Assembly (NCBI GenBank): GCA_016209205.1
Contig: JACQWQ010000010.1
Span: forward strand, 17,810-81,809
DNA: 64,000 nt
Reading direction: 5' to 3'
Source: Chloroflexota bacterium
Lineage (GTDB): Bacteria > Chloroflexota > Anaerolineae > UBA4142 > SHND01
The notes under the pieces were generated by a model. That model saw only the letters and a program-made list of their open reading frames with translations. It was not told the origin of the DNA and ran no database searches. Of the stretch, positions 56,831-64,000 are shown one piece after another (within the stretch, counting starts at the first letter, position 1; each line of letters opens with the position of its first letter). The position numbers and the translations under genes are program-made.

Positions 56831-57871
56831 ATGTTTCTCGAAAAACTCTCGAATGCCCGCGGTGTCTCGGGCAATGAAACTGCCGTGCGCGCGTTGATTG
56901 CCGAACAGCTGGAAAAATACGTGGACGAATATCGCGTCGACGCGCTGGGCAATCTGATCGCGCTGAAACGCGCGGCAAAGCGGAATGCCGCGCGCCGCGC
57001 GCCGCTCAAAGTCTTGCTTGCCGCGCATACAGATGAAGTCGGTCTGTTGGTGACGCACATTGACCGCGAAGGATATCTGCAATTTGACAAGGTGGGCGGG
57101 ATTGACGACCGCGTGCTCGCGGGCAAGGCGGTGTTGATCGGCGCGGCGGGTGTGCCGGGCGTCATCGGGTTCAAACCAAGGCATCGCTCGTCCGAGGCGG
57201 AACGGAAAAAAGTTGTGCCCGCCGACGCGCTGCGGATTGACATTGGCGCGACCTCGCGCGAGGACGCGGCGCGCGTCGTCGCCCCCGGCGATTACGCGAC
57301 GTTTGCGACGCAATTTTCTACGTTCGGCGATCATTGCGTGCGCGGCAAAGCGTTGGATGATCGCGTGGGCTGCGCGTTGTTGTGCGCGCTCGTGCGCGAA
57401 AATTTTCCGTTCGATTTGTACGCCGCGTTCACGACGCAAGAAGAAATCGGTCTGCGCGGCGCGCGGGTGGCTGCCTTCACCGTCGCGCCGGATTGCGCGT
57501 TCGTGTTGGAAGCGACGGTCTGCGACGATTCCCCCAAGACGCGCGAACAGTCGCCGACGACGCGTTTGGGCGCGGGGCCCGCGTTGACGATTGCCGACCG
57601 CAGGTTGTTGGCAGACAAGCGCTTGAATCGTCTGTTGGAACAAACTGCGCAAGAACACAAACTGCCCTATCAATTCAAACAGCCGCTCGTCGGCGGCACG
57701 GACGCGGGAATTATCCATCGCGTTCGCGCAGGCGTACCCAGCGCGGTCATTTCGATTCCCGCGCGTTACATTCATTCGCCCGCCGCCGTGATTTCACTCG
57801 ACGATTACGCGAATGCGTTGAAACTCTTGCGCGCGGCGCTGCCGAAATTGGCGGAGGGACTGGAGACCTGA
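56831..57871 (+). CDS. M42 family metallopeptidase (paralog 2)
   Basis: LSNARGVSGNETAVRALI, LAAHTDEVGLLVTH, CVRGKALDDRVGCALL, GGTDAGIIHRVRAGVPSAVISIPARYIHSPAAVI. Confidence 0.92.
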   Translation: MFLEKLSNARGVSGNETAVRALIAEQLEKYVDEYRVDALGNLIALKRAAKRNAARRAPLKVLLAAHTDEVGLLVTHIDREGYLQFDKVGGIDDRVLAGKAVLIGAAGVPGVIGFKPRHRSSEAERKKVVPADALRIDIGATSREDAARVVAPGDYATFATQFSTFGDHCVRGKALDDRVGCALLCALVRENFPFDLYAAFTTQEEIGLRGARVAAFTVAPDCAFVLEATVCDDSPKTREQSPTTRLGAGPALTIADRRLLADKRLNRLLEQTAQEHKLPYQFKQPLVGGTDAGIIHRVRAGVPSAVISIPARYIHSPAAVISLDDYANALKLLRAALPKLAEGLET

Positions 57872-57999
57872 GAGGTTTTTGCCAAGCCGTAGTTTGGCGA
57901 AACGTACGTTACACGTATCGCGTGCGCGGCGTACAGCGCGAATGGTATGTATGACACGCACGCGCGATGTATGTCATCGCAAGAAACCCTGTCAGGTCT
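57864..57999. repeat. Degenerate fold-back GAGACCTGAGAGGTTTTTGC...GCAAGAAACCCTGTCAGGTCTT
   Basis: Inverted ends; overlaps 3' end of paralog 2. Confidence 0.6.
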
Positions 58000-58007
58000 T
58001 TACACTA

Positions 58008-59099
58008 TGACTCGAAAAAATTCAACTCGCGTGCGTGAAGCGCCACATTTTCCCGCGTTCGATCTGGGCGCGCCCAATCCACCCCTGGCGGCGCAAACCG
58101 TGAATGGAACGCTTGCGCCGTTCCAAGCACTGGTCAAGCGCTTGTCCGAGGCGTACGGTCCTTCGGGTAATGAAGAAGCCGTGCGCGATTTGGTGCGCGC
58201 GGAAATTACAGGCGCGGTGGATCAGGTGCGCACGGACGGCTTTGGCAATTTGGTTGCGTTTCGCAAGGGCAGCGGAAATACTCGCAAAAAAATCATGCTC
58301 GCCGCGCATTTGGACGAGATTGGCGTGATGGTTACGTTTATAGACGCGTTTTGGAATGCTCGGCGCGGTGAAACCATTGACACTGCTCGGCGCACGCTGT
58401 CAATTTGCAAATGGCGCGGTCGGTGTTTTTGGACGCGAGACGCGCGGCGCGGCGCGCACAGAAATCGAAACAGAAAAACTGTTTATTGACGTGGGCGCGG
58501 CTTTGGCGGAAGACGCGCCGGTGCGCGTCGGCGATGCCGCGTGTTTGGTGGGCGCGTTCCAAGAAACAGGAAATTTTTGGAGCGGCAAAGCATTGGCGTC
58601 ACGCGCGGGCTGTGCGTTGTTGATCGAGACACTGCGTCGTCTAAAAAAATCGCCGCACGATGTGTATGGCGTGTTCACCGTGCAGCAACAAGTGGGCACG
58701 CGCGGCGCCGGCGCGGCGGCGTTCGCGATTCAACCCGATTACGCGTTCATTGTAGACGCCGCGCCCGCGAATGATTTACCCGGCGCGTCCACGTCAGAGA
58801 TTAGCTTGGGCAAGGGACCCGCGATCAAGTTTCAAGATGAAAACATGATTGCCAGTCCTGCCGCGCGTCAAGTCCTGATTCATGCCGCGCACGACGCGCA
58901 TGTGCCCTATCAAGCCCTGGTTTCCACGCGCGCCGGGGGCGATGGAACGATAGTACAAGCGACACGCGAAGGCATTCTCACCGGCGCGCTCGCGTTGCCC
59001 ACGCGTTATTTGCACACCCCATCCGAAATGCTTGACCCGCGCGATCTGGAGAACGCGCTGCACCTTTTGGGACAGCTGCTTGCCGCCAAAGTGCTTTGA
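58008..59099 (+). pseudogene. M42 family metallopeptidase (paralog 3), frameshifted near 58345
   Basis: Frame 1 LSEAYGPSGNEEAVRDLV...LAAHLDEIGVMVTFIDA; continues in another frame MLGAVKPLTLLGARCQFANGAVGVFGRE... Confidence 0.8.
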
Positions 59100-59177
59100 G
59101 TTCAGTACTATTCTCCCATTGAGATTTCGAAGGGACACGCGTAAAATGCAACCGTAAGTACGAATGCACCTTAATTA

Positions 59178-59287
59178 ACACTCCGACAAAGGCAAACACA
59201 GTCAAAGCTGTGGACGCAAAACTGAGGGACCTAAAACGGAGAAGTGAATTTCACTTCAGTCATGGTAGCCCGGTTGCCAAAGAGTGC
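59178..59287 (+). ncRNA. Cyclic-di-GMP-I (GEMM) riboswitch aptamer
   Basis: aCACTCcgacaaAGGCAAACacagtcaaagctgtGGACGCAAAactgaGGGACCTAAAAC...catGGTAGCCCGGTTGCCaaaGAGTG; P1 CACTC/GAGTG. Confidence 0.85.
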
Positions 59288-59335
59288 AGCCAAGCAAACA
59301 GCGTTTGGCAAGTGGTTTGAAAAAGCAATCGTCAA

Positions 59336-59372
59336 ACCCGCTTTCTTTGGATGAGAAAGCGGGTGTTTTTTT
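59336..59372 (+). terminator. Rho-independent terminator following GEMM aptamer
   Basis: ACCCGCTTTCT ttggatg AGAAAGCGGGTGTTTTTTT. Confidence 0.85.
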
Positions 59373-59420
59373 CCCAATGTAAAGCAAATGGGTCTGCTCT
59401 TCCCCCCAGAGCAGCCCATC

Positions 59421-59465
59421 GCGGGTTATTGCGCGGCCGGGCGCAATAACCCGCTGCTTTTTTTT
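59421..59465 (+). terminator. Second strong Rho-independent terminator
   Basis: GCGGGTTATTGCGC ggccgg GCGCAATAACCCGC TGCTTTTTTTT. Confidence 0.88.
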
Positions 59466-59483
59466 GTACGCGCAAAATGATTT

Positions 59484-59535
59484 GCGTAGGGGCGCACCCT
59501 TGTGGTCGCCCGTATGGGAATCGCCCGCCGGGCAG
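59484..59535. repeat. Interspersed repeat GCGTAGGGGCGCACCCTTGTGGTCGCCCGTATGGG
   Basis: Resembles repeats giving GDHKGxPL spurious peptides in many genomes. Confidence 0.5.
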
Positions 59536-59574
59536 GGCAAGCGTCGCCAAAATACGGCTTATCAGCCATTGCTC

Positions 59575-61236
59575 CTACGTCGCGATGCGTTTGACAATTC
59601 CGTTCGTTCCATCAATTTCAATCATTTCTCCATCCACCAGCGCGCCTGTGAGGTTGGCGACGGCGGTCACTGCCGGTAAACGGTATTCGCGCGCGACGAC
59701 CGCGCCGTGTGACAAGACGCCGCCGCGTTCGAGGACCAAACCCGCCAGCCGCGCAAAGACCGGCGTCCACGCGGGATCGGTAGAAGGTGCGACCAGAATT
59801 TCGCCCACCGCAACGCGACCCAAGTCGCGCGGGTCACGCACAATTCGCGCGGCGCCGCGTGCGATGCCCGGGCTCACCCCGCGCCCGCGCCATGCCTGCA
59901 CTGGAACGTCTCTGTCCTGCCGTTCAAACAACGGCGTGTCGCCGCGCAGAAAATGTGGATACCCTCCCGTGCCCCGCGCGCGATATTCGTTCAGATGCTC
60001 GCGCCATTCGGTTTCACGCGCGGCAGCGCGCGCGGACAGTTCCGCCGATTCTATCGCCCCCGCGTAATATGCTTGCACCTCTGGACGCGTCGCGTAAAAA
60101 ATCGCGTCCGCGTCGGCCAGCACGCCCTGCGCCGCCAAGTCCGCGCCGAGTTTCAAGCACGCGCGGCGCGTGAGCGCAAGCGACTTGTGCCAATAATAGC
60201 GTTGGTCTTCGCGCAATTGCGCGTATCGCCGCGCGAGCGCGACGAGCGGGCGAAAAACAATGCGCTGCCACCAGCGAAGCGCGCCGCGCGCGCGCAGGTA
60301 GGCATCCTGCAATTCCGCCGGGTCGTCCCAATTTTTGGCGCGCGCCGATGTGTCAAGGAGCGGCAGCAGCTGTGTCGGATCCTCGCGAAATGTGGGGCAC
60401 GCGAGATCGAGCGTGAACGCGCGATGTCCATGCCGTTCCAAAAATCGTGCGAGTGCGTCCGCCGTTCGTTGTTCGTCGGCGCTGAGCGCGGCATTGGCGT
60501 TGATGCGTTCGAGTAACCGAGTGGAAAGCGGCGCGGGCAGCCGCGCGAGCGCGTCCAGTTCCGCATTCACCTCACGCGTCTTGTTTGGCACATTGCAGCT
60601 GAGGATAGGCGCGAGCTCACCCGTCCACTGCGCCAGAATTTTGTACAACACGTCCGCGTACGTCAGACTCCACCGATGAATGCGCAGCAAGCGCGCGTCG
60701 AGTTCATACAATGCGTTCAGGATGCCCAACAAGGTTTGTGCAGCATTCGCCGCATCGAGCGACGATTGGAGCCGCCGAGTTTGTGCGTCGTGATATGGGA
60801 CAAAGCGCCGCCATTTGAGATAGTTGAGCGGCGACGCGCCCCACGCCTCGCGCAGCAAATGCGTCACGAGAGATAAAACAAAACGCGGTTGCCACAGCGC
60901 GGTCGGGTACGGCGCGCGTTTGCGGTACGCGAGATCGCCGTGTGGAAAATAGCGTATCGCGTCGGCGGGCACGAATGCGTCGGGAAAGGGTTTGTAGATA
61001 ATCTGAAACACTGCGACGTTGACGTAGGGCAGCGCGCGCCACAAACGCGTCGCGGGAATCCTTTCCGCATCGGGATAACCCATAAAGCGCAAGGGTTCGC
61101 GCAGCGCGAGCTCTTCAAACAGCGCGCCGACGAATGACCAACCCAACGGTGAGACCGGTTCCGTAAAACGTTCGTTGAGAAACGCAGCGGTCCAGAGAAT
61201 TTCCGTGTCGTTTTGCATCGCTCCCATTATATACAA
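59575..61236 (-). CDS. PEP-utilizing enzyme mobile-domain protein (lacks ATP-grasp domain)
   Basis: C-term RGVSPGIARGAARIVRDPRDLGRVAVGEILVAPSTDPAWTPVFARLAGLVLERGGVLSHGAVVAREYRLPAV. Confidence 0.8.
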   Translation of the reverse strand: MYIMGAMQNDTEILWTAAFLNERFTEPVSPLGWSFVGALFEELALREPLRFMGYPDAERIPATRLWRALPYVNVAVFQIIYKPFPDAFVPADAIRYFPHGDLAYRKRAPYPTALWQPRFVLSLVTHLLREAWGASPLNYLKWRRFVPYHDAQTRRLQSSLDAANAAQTLLGILNALYELDARLLRIHRWSLTYADVLYKILAQWTGELAPILSCNVPNKTREVNAELDALARLPAPLSTRLLERINANAALSADEQRTADALARFLERHGHRAFTLDLACPTFREDPTQLLPLLDTSARAKNWDDPAELQDAYLRARGALRWWQRIVFRPLVALARRYAQLREDQRYYWHKSLALTRRACLKLGADLAAQGVLADADAIFYATRPEVQAYYAGAIESAELSARAAARETEWREHLNEYRARGTGGYPHFLRGDTPLFERQDRDVPVQAWRGRGVSPGIARGAARIVRDPRDLGRVAVGEILVAPSTDPAWTPVFARLAGLVLERGGVLSHGAVVAREYRLPAVTAVANLTGALVDGEMIEIDGTNGIVKRIAT

Positions 61237-61237
61237 A

Positions 61238-61293
61238 TGTTAAAAGGCAGTTGGACTGCCCTCGCCCGGCGGCAGTCCAACTGCCTTTTAACA
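61238..61293. repeat. Perfect 23-bp inverted repeat TGTTAAAAGGCAGTTGGACTGCC...GGCAGTCCAACTGCCTTTTAACA
   Basis: Direct reading, 10-nt loop ctcgcccggc. Confidence 0.92.
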
Positions 61294-61339
61294 ATGGCAT
61301 ATCTCCTCGTTTGCGCGTCCGCGTAAATCGCTTATAATG

Positions 61340-61640
61340 TCTGCACGGCTGACGCCCGCACGCGTCATTTAACAAAACTACAAGCAACAACACGCAGCGA
61401 AGTCGGGTGAAATTCCCGCGCTGTCCCGCAACTGTGAAGCGAGTGGGATAGTGCGATAGTGAGATAGTGCGATAGTGCAATAGTCGGAGAATCCTCCCCT
61501 AACGCACTATCGCACTACTGCACTATTGCACTATCGCACTACAAGCCAGGCCGCCTGTGTGTTGGGCTGGGAATGAATCCACGGGTCCATCATTCGCAGC
61601 AACTTGCGGAAACTTGTTTCCGCCGAACCTTCGCGAGAAA
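61340..61640 (+). ncRNA. Cobalamin riboswitch with repeat-expanded peripheral stem
   Basis: GTCGGGTGAAATTCCCGCGCTGTCCCGCAACTGTGAAGC ... AAGCCAGGCCGCCTG core; followed by btuF/btuC. Confidence 0.88.
61442..61541 (+). repeat. Octamer fold-back insertion inside cobalamin riboswitch
   Basis: gtgggata gtgcgata gtgagata gtgcgata gtgcaata gt...cgcactat cgcactac tgcactat tgcactat cgcactac. Confidence 0.9.
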
Positions 61641-61693
61641 GGGGGCAGACGTTTCATACACATTTGACGCACAAGCGTATTGTGCCTTTACCT

Positions 61694-61723
61694 CCTCTTG
61701 TCGAATCGGCAAGAGGTTTTTTT
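61694..61723 (+). terminator. Rho-independent terminator of the cobalamin riboswitch
   Basis: CCTCTTGTC gaatc GGCAAGAGGTTTTTTT. Confidence 0.85.
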
Positions 61724-61763
61724 ATTGCTCGTCACAACCGTAACCATCAATAGGGAGCCACTC

Positions 61764-62750
61764 ATGCAGTTCCGACAAAAAAAACTGAATCTCATTCTCG
61801 GCGCGCTGATCGGCTTGACGCTGTTTATCGCCGCCTGTGGCGCGCCGGTCGTACAACCCACCGCCGTTCCGCCAACCGCCGCGCCAACGCTTGCCCCAAC
61901 CCAAGCGCCGTCCGGCGTATCGCTTACCGACAGCGCGGGACGCAACGTCACACTCACCACTTTGCCAACGCGCATTGTCTCGCTCACACCCAGCACCACA
62001 GAAATCGCGTGCGCGGTCGGCGCGTGTGACAAGCTCGTAGGCGTGGACCAATTTTCGGATTTTCCCGCACAAGTCAAAACGCTGCCCAAACTGAGCGACG
62101 GGTTCAATCCGAATTACGAACAAATCGTCGCGGCGAAACCCGACCTCGTGTTGGTCGCGGGCATTACCTCCCCCGATGTCATCAAGAAATTGGAGGAATT
62201 GAAAATCAACGTGCTCGTCGTCGGCGCGGTCAGCACGACCTTTGACACGATCAAGAGTGAAATTGGAATGGTGGGCAAAGCGGTGGGCCGCGCCGATCAA
62301 GCCGCGCAAGTGGTCGCCGCGATGGATGTCAAGCTCGCCGACTTGGCGACAAAAATCGCGCAGGCAAAAACCAAACCGCGTGTGTTCTGGGAACTCGACG
62401 CGACGGACCCCGCCAAGCCGTTCACGCCGGGCCCCGGCAGTTTTATAGATGAAATCATTACGCGCGCGGGCGGCGAAAATGTGGCGCACAACGCGTCGTC
62501 GCCCTATCCGCAGCTCAACGCCGAAGAAATCATTCGAGCCAACCCGCAAATCATTATTCTCAGCGACGCGGCGTACGGCATCGCGCCCGAATCGGTGGGC
62601 AAGCGTCCGGGCTGGGATGTCGTACAAGCCGTGAAGGACAACAAGGTGTTTCCGATTGACGACAATCTCGTGAGCCGTCCGGGTCCGCGCGTCGTCGAAG
62701 GTCTGGAAGCCGCGGCGAAATTGATCCATCCCGAGTTGTTTACGCAGTAA
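61764..62750 (+). CDS. btuF: Cobalamin/iron-type ABC transporter substrate-binding lipoprotein
   Basis: LFIAACGAP lipobox; RIVSLTPSTTEIACAVGACDKLVGVDQFSDFP. Confidence 0.88.
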   Translation: MQFRQKKLNLILGALIGLTLFIAACGAPVVQPTAVPPTAAPTLAPTQAPSGVSLTDSAGRNVTLTTLPTRIVSLTPSTTEIACAVGACDKLVGVDQFSDFPAQVKTLPKLSDGFNPNYEQIVAAKPDLVLVAGITSPDVIKKLEELKINVLVVGAVSTTFDTIKSEIGMVGKAVGRADQAAQVVAAMDVKLADLATKIAQAKTKPRVFWELDATDPAKPFTPGPGSFIDEIITRAGGENVAHNASSPYPQLNAEEIIRANPQIIILSDAAYGIAPESVGKRPGWDVVQAVKDNKVFPIDDNLVSRPGPRVVEGLEAAAKLIHPELFTQ

Positions 62751-62759
62751 TGGCTTATG

Positions 62760-62817
62760 GACAGGATTAACAGGATTTTTCAGACTTTGTAATCCTGTTA
62801 ATCCTGTAAATCCTGTC
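62760..62817. repeat. Nonamer fold-back GACAGGATTAACAGGATT...AATCCTGTTAATCCTGTAAATCCTGTC
   Basis: 9-bp periodic units in inverted orientation. Confidence 0.85.
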
Positions 62818-62831
62818 AAGAAATCGTTTTT

Positions 62832-63947
62832 ATGGCAAGTCAGGATGTGATACCCAAGCCCGCTGCTGAAATCATACGTGCCGCGCGCGTAATCTCGGGC
62901 GTCAACCTGCGCGCATGGGTGCGGCATCCCGCGTTCGTCTTGAGTGCGCTCGGTTTGTTTCTGCTGGCGACGTGCATCCTCGCCATGCGTCTCGGCACCG
63001 TCAGCATCGAACCGGCGCAGATCATTGCGATTACACTGAAACGTACATTTGGGTTCGACCTCGGGGTTGTCTGGAGCGCCGCCGACGAATCTATCATTTG
63101 GCAAATTCGGTTGCCGCGCGTCTTGGGCGCGGCAATTGTCGGCGCGGGGCTGGCGGGCGCGGGCGTTGTGTTTCAAGGTCTCCTGCGTAATTCGATGGCA
63201 GACCCGTACTTGCTCGGCACCTCGGGCGGCGCGGCGCTCGCCGCAACCATCGCGTTTTTTATTCCGTTCTCCATCGGCGTCGCGACGTATGGATTTGTGC
63301 CCATCGCCGCCTTCTTTGGCGCGCTGCTCGCCGTGCTGCTAGTGTACCGCATCGCGCGGGTCGGAATGCACACGCCGATTACGACCCTGCTGCTCGCGGG
63401 CTTTGCGGTGAGTTCGATGCTGTCGGCAGTCATGTCGGCGCTGATGCTGTTGAGTCGCGGGACATTGGAACGCGTCGTCTTGTGGACGCTCGGCGGGGTG
63501 AGCGCGAGCGGTTGGAATATGTTGTTTGCGGTGACGCCGTTGATCGCGCTGGGCAGTGTCTTGGCGTTTTGGTTGTCGCACGATCTCAACGCGTTCTTGT
63601 TGGGCGAAGAACAAGCAGCGGCGTTGGGCGTGAACGTCGAACGCAAAAAATTTCTGCTGCTCGCCGTCGGTGCGCTGATGACGGGCGCGGCGGTTGCGTT
63701 GAGCGGGCTGGTCGGTTTCGTCGGACTGATCGTGCCGCACATTGCGCGCATCGTGCTCGGACCCGATCACCGTTTGCTCCTGCCCGCGTCCCTGTTGTGC
63801 GGCGCGATCTTTTTGGTCATTGCCGATTTGATTGCGCGCACGGTGATTGCGCCACAAGAAATCCCGCTCGGCGTCGTCACCGCGCTCGTCGGCGCGCCGT
63901 TTTTCATCGTGCTGCTGCGCCGCGCGAAAAAAGCGTACGCGTTTTGA
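62832..63947 (+). CDS. btuC: FecCD-family ABC transporter permease (cobalamin)
   Basis: IRLPRVLGAAIVGAGLAGAGVVFQGLLRNSMADPYLLGTSGGAAL; GLVGFVGLIVPHIARIVLGPDHR. Confidence 0.93.
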   Translation: MASQDVIPKPAAEIIRAARVISGVNLRAWVRHPAFVLSALGLFLLATCILAMRLGTVSIEPAQIIAITLKRTFGFDLGVVWSAADESIIWQIRLPRVLGAAIVGAGLAGAGVVFQGLLRNSMADPYLLGTSGGAALAATIAFFIPFSIGVATYGFVPIAAFFGALLAVLLVYRIARVGMHTPITTLLLAGFAVSSMLSAVMSALMLLSRGTLERVVLWTLGGVSASGWNMLFAVTPLIALGSVLAFWLSHDLNAFLLGEEQAAALGVNVERKKFLLLAVGALMTGAAVALSGLVGFVGLIVPHIARIVLGPDHRLLLPASLLCGAIFLVIADLIARTVIAPQEIPLGVVTALVGAPFFIVLLRRAKKAYAF

Positions 63948-63954
63948 GGCAAGA

Positions 63955-64000
63955 TCAGAGACTGGAGACTCGAAAATCAGTTATCAGTCACCAGTTATCA
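63955..64000. repeat. Heptamer array (TATCAGT units), cut by window end
   Basis: aatcagt tatcagt caccagt tatca. Confidence 0.75.

Noticed and set aside
59477-60067. Plus-strand ORF as target gene of the GEMM riboswitch
   Set aside because: Lies after a strong terminator, begins in an interspersed repeat and is antisense to a convincing CDS; Arg/Ser-rich translation.
1-64000. rRNA or tRNA genes, prophage or IS element with DDE transposase
   Set aside because: None recognised by eye on either strand; tRNAscan-SE/Infernal would be needed to exclude them fully.

Overview
GC-rich bacterial chromosomal window, probably Chloroflexota/Anaerolineae-like by gene content and repeat style (inference). 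Main coding blocks: (1) 0.9-9.5 kb polysaccharide/glycan biosynthesis genes; (2) 9.7-14.8 kb two paralogous secreted Pro/Thr-rich proteins flanking a GT4 glycosyltransferase; (3) 15-17.5 kb EgtD/EgtB-type pair, with an in-frame TGA in EgtB; (4) 19.6-26.6 kb accessory island: a RAYT (Y1/REP transposase) bracketed by its own palindromes, a single-chain DarT-DarG-like protein, an MrfA/DUF1998 helicase, a VapC-type PIN gene overlapping a duplicated-module partner, and a C39-peptidase cassette between direct repeats; (5) two-component genes with a truncated kinase, HEPN/MNT, CBS, RsmI and M32 peptidase; (6) a CHAT protease with TM segment, mucin-like stalk and outer domain; (7) a type II R-M cassette between M42 peptidase paralogs; (8) an orphan c-di-GMP-I (GEMM) riboswitch with no downstream sense gene; (9) a cobalamin riboswitch upstream of btuF/btuC carrying a fold-back octamer-repeat insertion in a peripheral stem. 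The most striking whole-window signal is a dense, heterogeneous population of short-period (7, 8, 9, 16 bp) tandem repeats and fold-back elements. They fill intergenic gaps, often start at or contain stop codons, sometimes supply start codons/RBS, and have entered a riboswitch and a protein-coding gene in frame. All calls were made by reading the sequence; no database search was run.
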